From Raffaelea ambrosiae (taxonomy: Eukaryota; Ascomycota; Sordariomycetes; Ophiostomatales; Ophiostomataceae), in assembly GCA_002778195.1 (NCBI GenBank), contig PCDI01000003.1, positions 744,001-808,000 of the forward strand: a stretch of 64,000 nucleotides of DNA. Direction: 5' to 3'. The notes below the pieces were generated by a model. That model had not been told where the DNA came from. It worked only from the letters and a program-made list of their open reading frames with translations, and did not search any database. Both the position numbers and the translations under genes were made by a program. Shown piece by piece: positions 35,428 to 45,901 of the stretch; position 1 is the first letter of the stretch; each line of letters begins with the position of its first letter.

Positions 35428-37872
35428 TGTCGAGATGGATTTGCTGGGGCGGCTCGCGCGAGCACACCACCCGGGAAAGGGGAAGAGAAGACGAGCGCGG
35501 AGGCGGCGGGAGCGGACGGGAGTCGACGCAAAGACGCTGCGCTCGACCAGTCGGGGGGGCTCCTCGTGCGGGACAGTGCCTCTGTTGGCTGCGGGTTCAG
35601 GCGTCAGTAGTACGAGAGTGTCTGGGCTGCGGTCGTAGAGTCCGGCTCGATGGCTTCGGTCAATGGACGGTCGCGATGCGCTCCGTGGCGGGTCGTGGCC
35701 TCCGGCGTAGAAAAGAAAGGGCGCCTAGGAACACGGGGCTGGGCGGCCGGTTGGACGAAGACACGCGTGCCTCAATCTATGTTTGTGTGTCTCGAGATCA
35801 AGAAAAAGCTCCGTGGATGGGGGAGTGCTCGCGTGCCACGGGGCGTGTCTGATGGAACCCCCAAAAATAAAAAGAGATTAGAGCCCCCAAAAAGAAGGTA
35901 AGTTCAGTCTGCAGGACAGAGAACAGAAAAGGAAATAAAACGAAGGACGATCGGGGATCGGATGGCGAGTCGATGGCTGGGAGCGTCGAAGAAAGGCCGC
36001 AGATGGGGGATTGAAAGTTGGTTCGAGAGCGATTGCGAGAAAATAATAATCAAAATAAAATAAATAGAGAAGGGACAAAGAAAAGACGAGTCTAAAAAAA
36101 AAAAAAGGGTCGTCGTCAGTCACGGTTTCCGACCGGATTAAGGGACTCCCACTCTGATAACAGACTAAAATACGGGCTTCGGTCGCGATGGGTGTCAAAA
36201 CGAAGGAAAAATCTCCAGAAGCACGAGGACGAGAGAGCAAGGCTGCCGGGCACGAGAGAAAAGGGGAAACGTAAGAGAGGTGAAGTTCCAACGTTTTCTC
36301 TGAGCGTAAAAAGCTAAAAAGCTGTCCAGATTGGCACGACAGACGGCAGCCGAAAGGGGAGGATCGTGCAGTAATTACGAATAGCAAGCCACCAAAGAGC
36401 CAACAGGAGCCAACAGAGACTTTGCGAAACGGGTCGCCTCCAGCGATCAGGGAGTTAATAGGGGATCGGACTAGGGCGTCGTTCAGCAGGAATTAGGGGA
36501 GGTGAGCCCGGTGCAGCCAATCAGCGCCACCCAATGGACGCTCAAATGGTCGATGGATGGATGAGCCTCTTTGCTTCGGGGGGGAACTGCTTCCTTTTCG
36601 CGTTAGGTAAGCAGAATGTACCAGGTACATCGTGCGCTGGCCCGGGGTAGTGGACGCCATCCAGTAGTAGATGGAGCACTATTCGCAGGATCGTCAGAGC
36701 CTCAGGGGCCTAGAACGTGCTGTGGATTGCCACGCACTCGCCGCTCCGTCTCTCAGATACTGGCCACTCCCGTTTAGGGGTGATGAGCTTGCTAACCCCC
36801 CTGCCTGCTTGTCTGGAGGGCATGCCGAACCGATCCAGACATGGACCCAGACACAAGTACATAGTACCTGCTACCTCCCACCGCGGCTTCTGCTCGCAGC
36901 TTAGCGTGTCTCTGACCCTTTCTTTTTCTCTTCCTTTGAATAATACTTGTAACCCCCCCTGGCCTGGCCTGGGTGGCTCCCTGCAACTTGGCACTGTGAG
37001 CGGCAGCATCTCGATGTCCATGGCGCGACCGTAGATTGTCCGCAATCTTGGACGGCAGGAAATAAGAGGGCGGACTGTCCACTTTGCTGATGAGCATGAA
37101 ATAGACTTTAAACGAGCTTAGTGCAAGGAGAAACCGGTGCAAAGGTAAAAAGCGGTGTTGGCCGGCACTGTCTTGCACAACCCACTGCTTGTCTTTGTTA
37201 GACGCTTTCCAGGGGACTGTTCTTTCTTGCTCGCTGCCAGCAGAGCAGGGAACCAGGCTTCAAGGATTCTGCAATTTCTATTTACAGAAGCGGCCACGAG
37301 CGCGACGAGATGGGGCCCAGCGCTATTCCTGCACCGCAACACTCTCTGAATACAGTAACAAGGCCGCCCATCATAGTGGCGATTTTACCATTCCCCGCCT
37401 ACGACCCACGGCAGCATTGGGGTTCAATATTGGCTGGTGCTTCTGTAGTGGCCTGAGTGGTCTGAGTGGTCTGGGGGATGCAACTGCAACCGTGGTAAAT
37501 ACGAGGAGGCAAGAAAACTCTCCTCCCACCCCCGGTCACAATCACGAATCTCTTTGTGCCATTGTGCAGTTGTCGTCTTTTCCTCGGCAGGAAATCAGTC
37601 AAATCCTACGCAATACTTCCAAACCGTCTTTCTTTTGTGACGATCATTTTCTTACTTTTAGCCGGCCTTGGCCAAAAAGAAACACAAGAGAAAGGGAAAA
37701 GGAAAAGAACGGCGAGACGGACACAGATGCGTTCAGGCTCAAGAAGCACAGAAAAGTGGAATTGCTGTCTTTTTTTGCTCTTCGTTTCTGCCAAATCTGC
37801 CTGCAGGTTGGCAAGCTTTATGCCAAGACTCGTGGCCGCTTCCAGACACATCAGTAAACTGGTTCTGAGCTG

Positions 37873-37891
37873 CAGATGGGTCACATGACAG
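37873..37891 (+). repeat. 19-bp direct repeat with palindromic GTCACATGAC core, copy 1
   Basis: CAGATGGGTCACATGACAG, repeated exactly at 37968-37986, 95 bp downstream. The core GTCACATGAC is nearly self-complementary. A related GTCATGTGAT lies between the copies (about 37912-37921). Confidence 0.8.
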
Positions 37892-37967
37892 AAACTCATT
37901 TCCTGTGAAGGTCATGTGATCATGCGATTTTGAGGCGAATTAACGAAAGACTTCTTTAATGGTTTTC

Positions 37968-37986
37968 CAGATGGGTCACATGACAG
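37968..37986 (+). repeat. 19-bp direct repeat with palindromic GTCACATGAC core, copy 2
   Basis: Exact second copy of the 37873-37891 element, about 430 bp upstream of the glycosylase start codon. Likely a transcription-factor site rather than a mobile-element scar, since no flanking duplication or termini are seen. Confidence 0.8.
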
Positions 37987-38418
37987 GGCGCTGGAGTTTG
38001 GCGTCAGACTGGTGGCTGACAAGCCCCCGAAGCGCGTTTGACCCGTCTTACTCGGTCGAACTGTCCTGTGGTTCGCCAGACGGCACCCCTTGTACGCGAG
38101 GGGAAATCTCTTTTCCCTCGCTCTCTTCGTTGCTCGGGAAGCCCTGGATTTTGTTGTTCTAGACGACGACAAGCAGCATCGAGATTAGGCAGAATTAGCT
38201 CGAGCACTGATTCTTTGTTTTTTGGACTGTTCCCTTCTCCGCATATGTCCAACAGTCTCCGGCATCTGCATGCCGGGTACTCCTCCCTCGTCCTATTACA
38301 CAAATTTCTTCTCGTTGCTCGTTTTCCCGGGAGCAGGGCTTCCAGGGAGACTGCTCTCAGAGAGACTCGTCGGTCTTTTCTGACGACTTCGTGGCTGCAT
38401 CAAACGCAATCGGCAACC

Positions 38419-39750
38419 ATGGCTGCTCTGCGTCGTTCTTCGCGCCTCAGTAGCGGCAGTGCTGTAAAAGAGGCGCCACTTGTGGCGGAACAGCCGGCTG
38501 TCACCACAAAGAAGAAGACGTCCGCGGCTGCTGCTGCCGCGAAGGCTGCAGCGATAACAAAGGCGGCTACCAAGAAGGTGGCTACCAGAAAGGTGGTGGC
38601 TGCAAAGGAAGTGGAGGCTGCTGCACCCAAACAGCCACTCAAACAGCCGCGCAAGCGCAAGTCCGAGGCGGCACTGGCTGCACCCGCCCAACCAGACGAC
38701 AAACGCCGCCGTGGCCGGCCATCCACTCCGCCGCCTGTCCCGGAGAAGACTACCACTACCATCCCTGTTGTCCCCTCCACACCCGTGGGCAGACCCCGGC
38801 ATGCCGCCGTCGCCCGCCTCGCCGACCCCGAGTCCACCAATGCCCCGCTGCTGTCCCCCGAGACGTCGCGCATCATTGCACCCAGGTCCGTCGACGAGCT
38901 CACGCTGTCGCAGGCGCCCAGGGCGAGGGTCACTACCGACAACATTCTCAAAGAAGCACTCGCTCACCTTGTGACTGTGGACCCCCGCATGAAGCCCCTG
39001 GTCGATGCGCACCACTGCCACGTATTCAGCCCGGCCGGGCTGGCCGAGAAGGTGGACCCGTTTGAGGCCCTGGCCAGCAGCATCATTAGCCAGCAGGTGT
39101 CGGGCGCGGCAGCGCGGTCGATCAAAGCGAGGTTCGTTGGGCTCTACGCGGATGGTGGAGCCGAGGGTGAGGACAAAAAAGAAGGCGGGGGGGGCGAGCA
39201 GACCAAGGAGGCCGAGGCCGAGGCGCAGGCTACCACCACCATCTCGTCGTCGTCGTCGTCGTCGTCGCCCCGCTTCCCCCACCCCTCCGAGGTCGCCGCT
39301 ACCAGCATCGAAACCCTGCGGACGGCCGGCCTCTCGCAGCGCAAGGCCGAGTACATCCAGGGTTTGGCTGCCAAGTTTGCATCGGGCGAGCTGACGGCGC
39401 AGCTGCTGGCCGATGCGCCGTACGAGACGCTGGTGGAGAAGCTGGTGGCCGTCCGCGGGCTGGGCCAGTGGTCGGTGGAGATGTTTGCCATGTTTGGGCT
39501 GAAGCGGATGGACGTGTTCAGCACCGGGGACCTGGGCGTGCAGCGGGGGATGGCCGCGTTTGTCGGGCGGGACGTGGCCAAGCTGAAAGCCAAGGGGGGC
39601 ATCGCCGGACAAAACAAGAAGTGGAAGTACATGACGGGGGACGAGATGGAGGCGCTAGCGGAGCCGTTCAAGCCGTACCGCAGCGTGTTTATGTGGTACA
39701 TGTGGCGGGTAGAGGAGACGGATGTGTCGACTATGGAGATTGGGAGCTAG
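38419..39750 (+). CDS. MAG1: DNA-3-methyladenine glycosylase II (AlkA/Mag1 type, HhH-GPD)
   Basis: Base-excision repair glycosylase that removes alkylated purines. Single exon of 443 residues from the ATG at 38419. The first 130 residues are Lys/Ala/Pro-rich and basic (runs such as RKRK and DKRRRGRPS), probably a nuclear localisation and DNA-contact region. The HhH-GPD domain begins near 175 and includes DPFEALASSIISQQVSGAAA, AGLSQRKAEYIQGLA, the helix-hairpin-helix VRGLGQWSVEMFAMFG (about 345-360), and MDVFSTGDLGVQRG with the catalytic Asp at 371. An inserted low-complexity segment of about 45 residues (Glu/Lys/Gly/Ala, then eight Ser from a TCG repeat at 39244-39267) splits the domain between ARFVGLYA and SIETLR. 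The family's usual length is about 220-400, so this one is enlarged by tail and insert. Confidence 0.92.
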   Translation: MAALRRSSRLSSGSAVKEAPLVAEQPAVTTKKKTSAAAAAAKAAAITKAATKKVATRKVVAAKEVEAAAPKQPLKQPRKRKSEAALAAPAQPDDKRRRGRPSTPPPVPEKTTTTIPVVPSTPVGRPRHAAVARLADPESTNAPLLSPETSRIIAPRSVDELTLSQAPRARVTTDNILKEALAHLVTVDPRMKPLVDAHHCHVFSPAGLAEKVDPFEALASSIISQQVSGAAARSIKARFVGLYADGGAEGEDKKEGGGGEQTKEAEAEAQATTTISSSSSSSSPRFPHPSEVAATSIETLRTAGLSQRKAEYIQGLAAKFASGELTAQLLADAPYETLVEKLVAVRGLGQWSVEMFAMFGLKRMDVFSTGDLGVQRGMAAFVGRDVAKLKAKGGIAGQNKKWKYMTGDEMEALAEPFKPYRSVFMWYMWRVEETDVSTMEIGS

Positions 39751-40389
39751 GACTTCTGCGACGAGCATTGAAAATGAGTTGGAAGATTCCAGTTCCTCTG
39801 GACACGCATACTCACAAGCACACACACAAGAAAAAGCATTGCTAGGCGTGTTCGTGGGTTCGACTTGGCTAGCATCGTCAGAGACGAGCATTTTGCTTGG
39901 ATGAATAGATAGAGAGGGTTGTGCGCATTGCAATATTAGACGTGATATCAGGCATGATGAGTTTTGTGTGGTCGAGTCAATTGGTCACGCGTCGGGGGAA
40001 AAACGACGTGTATGCCGTCTATTCGAGGTTGTATAAAAGGGGGCCGCCGCTGTTATTAACCCGGATGTCTCATACAATATATGTGTGTGTGAGATAAAAT
40101 GTCCGCCTACTTCTTTCACTCGTCCGTACAGCTCCGGCCAGCCACAAACATATTAACCTAGTAAATATGCAAAGTCTGTCTCGACGTCAATGCCCGTCAC
40201 CGCGTTATCGTGTTCCTGTGATCTCGTATTTCTACATGTCCAACTATGCTGCATCTACCTGTGTGATTTCGCGACTTCTGCCCCCCCCCCCCCCCCTTTC
40301 CTCTCTTTCTTTTGGCTAGATCGTAGTTCATGACGAGGTGAAACAAAAAGCAAAAAGGTATCGGGCCATTCCGATTCATGCATCTGTAC
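39751..40389. other. Intergenic region after the DNA glycosylase
   Basis: Short interval with GT-rich stretches near 40081 and a C17 run at 40280-40296. No gene seen. Confidence 0.45.
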
Positions 40390-41480
40390 GAGACTTGCAT
40401 GCAGTTCTTGCCAGCCTAGCCGTGGAATTTCTCTTTCCATCTCCAATTTCTGTGTCTTCTGTCCCTTTCCGCTAACAGCAGAGCCGTTGTCGGAAGCGAC
40501 GGAGCCAGAACGCGATCGTGACCGCGCCCTTTGCTGCGGGGCCTCCAAGAAGGCCTTGTACGTCTCTGGCTGCATCAGACGTTGATACGTGCCTTAGTGC
40601 CGTTGATGGCAATACTGAAGGCGACACGGTCTTCCAGCTCCAGGCCAACCACCTGGAACGCTTGTGGTTTCTGGTGGAGTTGCTCAAGCATATTGACTCA
40701 GATAGAGGAACCGCCGACACACTGATTTGTGGCTACCCACAGACTGCCGCCTTCGCTTTTGAACTCGACAGTGAGGAACGGGTAGATTAGACGGAGCGCA
40801 TTGGCTACAGGCTGCGTCCCCAGGGATGAGATATGGTTCAGATGCTGCCCAAAGGCGGCGAAGCGGTCGTATCCATACAGCATGTCTGGGGCAGGCGCGC
40901 TCACATTGTACGGCGTGCCAGCCACCCCGGGCACGTTGTGTCTGGATATTGGCTGGCGGCTGGAGCGCCGCAAGACATTGGACGGACCAGGTGCCAGAAA
41001 GATTTTCACCCCAGAATAATTTTCCACGTCGGGCTCTGTAGCTGCATTTTCGAGGTCCTCTAACGCACTGTCGCGGCTGGCAGACTCCCCATCTGCAGGT
41101 TGGACAAGGTCCGTTCCTCGCCAACCTGGACAACCAGAGGCGCGAAGCTGCTGGGCAAATCACTGTACGACGGCCGGAGGAAGATATGGTTCGCGGCCAC
41201 ATTGAGCTCCCGGTAGTTCGGATCTTCAGCCAGACTGTTGCCTACTGATCGGCCGGTCCTGTCGGTCTCCGAGCCTGTGGCCGTCGAAGCCCCATCGACT
41301 GTACTGGCATTTGACCGACACGCCTGTGCCCTAATCGGGGTCAGCGGTACGGCAAAGCCATCCGCATCAAGTTGCTCATGTCGGGCAAGGATTGGGTGTC
41401 TCTCGCATTTGGATCTAGATCCTCTGACTTGTGGCAGAGCGACAGCGTCTTTACCGACCCGGGCCGAGTAAATCTAGCCA
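40390..41480 (-). pseudogene. DUF7924-family gene remnant
   Basis: Translated pieces of a fungal DUF7924-type protein can be read on the minus strand but not in one frame. One frame gives NYRELNVAANHIFLRPSY followed by DLPSSFAPLVVQVGEER (about 41215-41105) and meets a TAG at 41060-41062. A different frame (about 41105-40698) gives PDVENYSGVKIF, RQPISRHNVPGVAG, APAPDMLYGYDRF, IYPFLTVEFKSEGGSLWV and ATNQCVGGSS, then TGA at 40698-40700. The similarity continues in that frame after the stop (VNMLEQLHQK, LEDRVAFSIAINGTKARINV) to another TGA at 40575-40577. A third frame then gives MQPETYKAFLEAPQQ. At least two in-frame stops and frame breaks argue for decay. Unrecognised introns could explain the breaks but not the mid-domain TGA codons. 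The boundaries are approximate. Confidence 0.65.
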
Positions 41481-44400
41481 CGAAGAGACCAGCTCGTGAA
41501 CAGAAGGAACTGTAGACTCCTCGGGGTTGTCTTTCCTTCCCCCTGCCTGACTCTTTTTGGTTGCTCGATAGTCAGCATTATTCATGGAATCGACCAGAGA
41601 ATATCCAACTTACGAGAGGAACGTCTTGCTCGCTTGACAAGCGAGGACGCTTGAAACGAAGCTCATGAGAGCTTTCACTTTCTTCTCGGAGATGACCGTG
41701 CGCCCTCTTCTTGCTTATGCCACCTACAAAGCGTCAAAGGACAAGGACGGCGTCGTCTGCCCCGGAGCCCCTCCGTACAATGACGCACATGGACTTGCAC
41801 ACGTACAGCGGCCGGCATGCCACAAGGCTCTTAGCCTTTGGCTGGTCTGTGTGCATCTGTAATGTACATGGCCACGACCGGGTCGCGAACACGGGGGGGG
41901 GCACGACATACGAAAGCTGTGCAGGTCTCTAGTGGACGAGACCTTTCCAACAAAACCCCAAGCCTTCTCGCAGGCATGTCTTCCAGGATGAATGAGCTTT
42001 TACCCCAGGCAAAGACACGGCAAAGACGGGATAGTTGAACAGCAGCAAAATACACCTCTTTGCCACGGTGTATCTATAAGAGACAAAGCTGCCATGTATG
42101 TAGAGCAGACCACAAAGAAGCGTAAATGTGCATCTTCCTCGAAGTCTCAATGCTTCCCGTAGAAAGGCTTCATGGACCGGATCCTGGGTAACTGTACGAG
42201 TATTTGTGGTGATCTGTGAAACAAAAGAAGCGTCATCTACAAAGGGGATATATGAGTCTTCTGCTTTCTATTTGCTCTGTCTTTTTTTTTACCCTCCTGC
42301 GGCACCCCGTCTTTTAAAGTCCCACCAATATTACGGCGCAGCCAAAACACCTACTTTGCATTTGGAGGGCTGGTATAAGACAGGGTCCTTCCTCGCATAA
42401 TTTTTTTCTTCTCCTCCCTCCCGTAAAAAGTCCCCGTTTTCTCCTTGCCTGGGAAGTAGGCGGGGCAACCCGATCATCGGGATTCATGAAGACCAGAGGC
42501 GGAAGTCTCGTCATGTGTTTCAGTTTCGAGAGCTTTTGCTGAGGTTTATCCCCCCTTGGGGTTTCCTTTCCTGGGAGAAATTGTCGCAAGAGGAGTACGG
42601 TAAAGGGGGCGCTGTTGTTCGATGCGACAATACAGTCCCTACCAATGATAACTGACTGACCAGTAAACCGACACAACCAATGGAAACAGGCAAGTGGTAT
42701 TCTTCTCAAGCCAGCCAACCAGCCAGCCAACCAGATCAAAGATGACCAGAATTACGAGTACGAGCGCACCGATGAGCACGGTGTAAGATACGAATCAACC
42801 CCAATCCCAGTCCGACAGCAAGGCCGCAGAACGGGTGGCCGGTGATGTGCCAGCAGTCGCACCGCCTGGCGGCCTGCAGGACAAGGGCCCGCTTGCTTTG
42901 CTCTTTTGCGGGCTGGGGAGCAAAGCAAGGTTCTAGGCCGCGCTTCCCTCCCTCTTTCCCGAGGCCATGCATGCATAGCATGTCGTGGAATGTGCAATGG
43001 GGGCGGCGAGCAGACCACCACCCAGCCGTGGGGGCAGGGATACGGGACTGACAGACACACACAGCATTTGCACCAGCCGACGGAAGAAAATATAACTAAC
43101 TACCGCAAAGAAGAACCAGCCATCTTACCAGTACTCGTACCGCAGATACAGAAGGCTTATGACATGCGTCATCGGACAGATGGCCGTTGCCTATGGGAAC
43201 AAGCGGGAATTCCCAGATTCCAGGAAGATATCCGACGAATCAAGAGGAGACAATGTCGAAGAACCGTTCTGCATCCTTCATATATCTTGCATACAGACAT
43301 GGTCGGATCCGAGTACACCAGAAATGGTCAAAACACAAAAAAGATCATCTGCCGAGCTGGTAACGGTTCCGGCATTTTCGGTTGCCAGAGACGAGGCGGC
43401 GTGTTGTTGTGGTGACTGGGTTGGCCGACCTGTTCCTTTTCACCATCGGTTGCATACACAGTTAGCTGTTAGTGGCCCAGACTTTCTGCACCCAATCAGA
43501 CTCAACTCTGCAATGGCTATCTACTCGTACGTACATGGGCAGCCGTGTTGGTGCAACAACCGGAGAAAGGAGCTACTGCCTACTCGTACATCCCACAGTA
43601 GTGCTTTGTGTGTAAGCTGTCCGACCGAAGATCGATTCTATGCGGTCACGCCGTGCTTTGTGCAGGATCCTGTGACTAGACTAGGGGGGGGGGTAAAAAA
43701 GACAACAGAAACGGAGGATAAGAAAAGGTAGAATAAAAAAAACCATGATGGGAATTCACATACATAGTAGTACTCGCAGGACTCGTAATTAGACAATCGG
43801 GGAGTTTTTCATCCCTCGAAAGCTTGTATGGTAATAGACTGGGAAAGCTTGAGAAGCTTCTCTGGAGCGGTCAGCTGGAAGATACCATGCAAGATACTCG
43901 TATATAGTAGTTCAGGAGCTTATGATATTGCAGCTGGACAGCCTTGCATAGACGCAAGTCTGTGTTGAAGCTGAAGGGACACGCGTACCCGTACAGCTTA
44001 CAGGGGGTCATTAGCACTAACACACAGAGAGACCCATCCAGACAAGCACCCGACTCGTCAGCGTGCCTATGCCGACAAGCACTACGGTGTACAAAGACCA
44101 CACTCTATCTCAGACGAGGCGTGCGTGCCATTCGATGCATTGGCATACGGCGGAGAACGGAGAAGGGTGGTCCTGCAACCGCTGATACTATCTATGTACG
44201 AGGTAATTACATAGCAAAAGAAACATGCAGGCAGGCCAAAAAGAATTCAAAAAGGTAATTACGATACGGTGTAAAAAAAAAAAAAAAGCAAAAAAAAAGC
44301 AAAAATAAAAAGCTTTGACCCGTAGCGCAGCAACGGACGAGACTGTCCCCCCAAACCTGCAAAAGAGAGGTGGGGATCTAAATCTGCTAGATCCACCCCC

Positions 44401-44721
44401 CTTCTGTTGCCGCTAAGCCGACATCGACACCCACCCTCGTTCTCGCTGTCTCTTTTCGTTCCCTCCCTGCTCGCTCTATCTTCTCTTGTCTTGCTCTGTC
44501 GCTTCCCCTGTGCCACCTACACGGTAAACCACTCCACTGCATACCAGCAAGATTCCCACTTGTACATACTCGTACTCGTAGTAGCACACATAGAGGGGAT
44601 AAAAAGAGGGGACCCAATTTTCGCCCTCCTGCTTCTGGGGCGATCACACGCGTTGGGAAAAATAGAGAGAGAGAGAGAGAAATGGACAAATACGAAAAGG
44701 GGAGACGCGTTCTGTGTGACG

Positions 44722-44753
44722 TTTTCTCGTTTTCTCGTTTTCTCGTTTTCTCG
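44722..44753 (+). repeat. 8-bp tandem repeat TTTTCTCG, four copies
   Basis: Four perfect head-to-tail units in non-coding DNA, followed by a degenerate unit. Confidence 0.85.
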
Positions 44754-45866
44754 CTTTCCTTGCTTTTTGGAAATCCCCACTGAAGTTGTGCGATAGCGAC
44801 ATGTCGGAAAGGATGACTGGCACGCACAAACATCGTAGTATCTAACAGTAATTACTGGCGGACCCTGTACTCGTAGGATTCTGAAAGATGCAAGTACTGC
44901 AAGAGACCCGTGCTGGTCTACTCGTACGAGCACGCGTAGTCCATGACCTGGAACAGTGAAGTGTCAGGCAACACGAGAGGGAGAGGAGCCGGTCAGGCAG
45001 AGAGAGCATGCCTCTCGGAGTCTACGGGGGCCGTCAAAACGCCGCAAAGAAAGAATGTGATATGCGCGGCAAGCTAGGCGGGAAGGAATCGATTGGGAGG
45101 ACGAGTCGAAGGAGCTAAAAGAAGAACGAACTTCCTAGATGGCTAGACGGGGAAGGAAAAAAAAAGATACACAGCAGGGGGAGGCAGTCATCTTGCATAT
45201 CGCGTCTGCGTCTGGTTACGACAGCACTACATGGTACATCGAGAAGGAGAAAAAAATGCTGGGGTGGGCATGAGCCCCTTTTTAGCTCGGGGGCAGCCTC
45301 TTGCAAAAGAAGAGTAGCCAAGACGAGACTTACATACTATTAGTATGAGGAGTAACGCAGAGCAGCTGTGTGGCCCTGGCTTGATTTTTTAGATTTTTAC
45401 TGGGGCCAAAATCTGGAGAATCCCAATCCCCCTTCTGCACTGGTCCTTGTAAATGTCACTGGAGGAAAAATAAAATACTATGTACATAACTACGTAGTAG
45501 CTACAACGTATACAACACGGATCCTGCAGACGCCTTAAATTTGCGTGGGAGACGAAGAGGCAAAGACGAGAGACGACAGACGAACAAAAATGTATAAATA
45601 AAGAGCACAAACAAAATCAGAACTTTGTTATACAGTGTGCGAGATAGGGCGACACAGAGATGTCCCGGTCGGCAGGAACAGCTTTTTCTCGCCTCTTCTC
45701 GGCTGACAGCTGAAAAGTCTGGACGGCCTGTTTCTGGCGGGTGTGCTTGTGTGTCCTCTGGTGTAAGAGACGATACGAGGCACCGCAAAGCGTGCCGCTC
45801 GCTCGTAGTGCCCGCGTCCGATGTGCGTGCAGATGTATCGATTTGCGATAGCGTGAAGGTGCTGGT

Positions 45867-45901
45867 ATGTGTGTGTGTGTGTGTCTCTCTCTCTCTCTCT
45901 C
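45867..45901 (+). repeat. Compound TG/TC dinucleotide repeat
   Basis: About nine TG units followed by about nine TC units, a typical compound microsatellite. Confidence 0.85.

Larger units (their letters stand above)
35428..38418. promoter_or_regulatory. 3-kb divergent intergenic region MNN9/DNA glycosylase
   Basis: No gene recognised. It contains paired CCAAT motifs near 36517-36535, a palindromic TACATAGTA motif near 36859, and two 19-bp direct repeats upstream of the glycosylase (annotated separately). The frame of the glycosylase is open for 127 codons before its chosen ATG, but that sequence has no glycosylase character. Confidence 0.5.

Noticed and set aside
38296..39612. 438-codon open frame on the minus strand opposite the DNA glycosylase
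   Set aside because: It mirrors the GC-rich codon bias of the real gene on the plus strand. The plus-strand product has clear HhH-GPD motifs, and the antisense product is His/Arg/Gly-rich without any domain.
40698..41027. Treating the DUF7924 fragment as an intact 109-residue gene
   Set aside because: Family sequence continues past its stop in the same frame and precedes its start in another frame, so it is part of a broken gene.
43159..43731. 190-codon plus-strand frame in the motif-rich gap
   Set aside because: High Cys/His/Arg content with no domain or repeat structure. Looks like chance in GC-balanced intergenic DNA.
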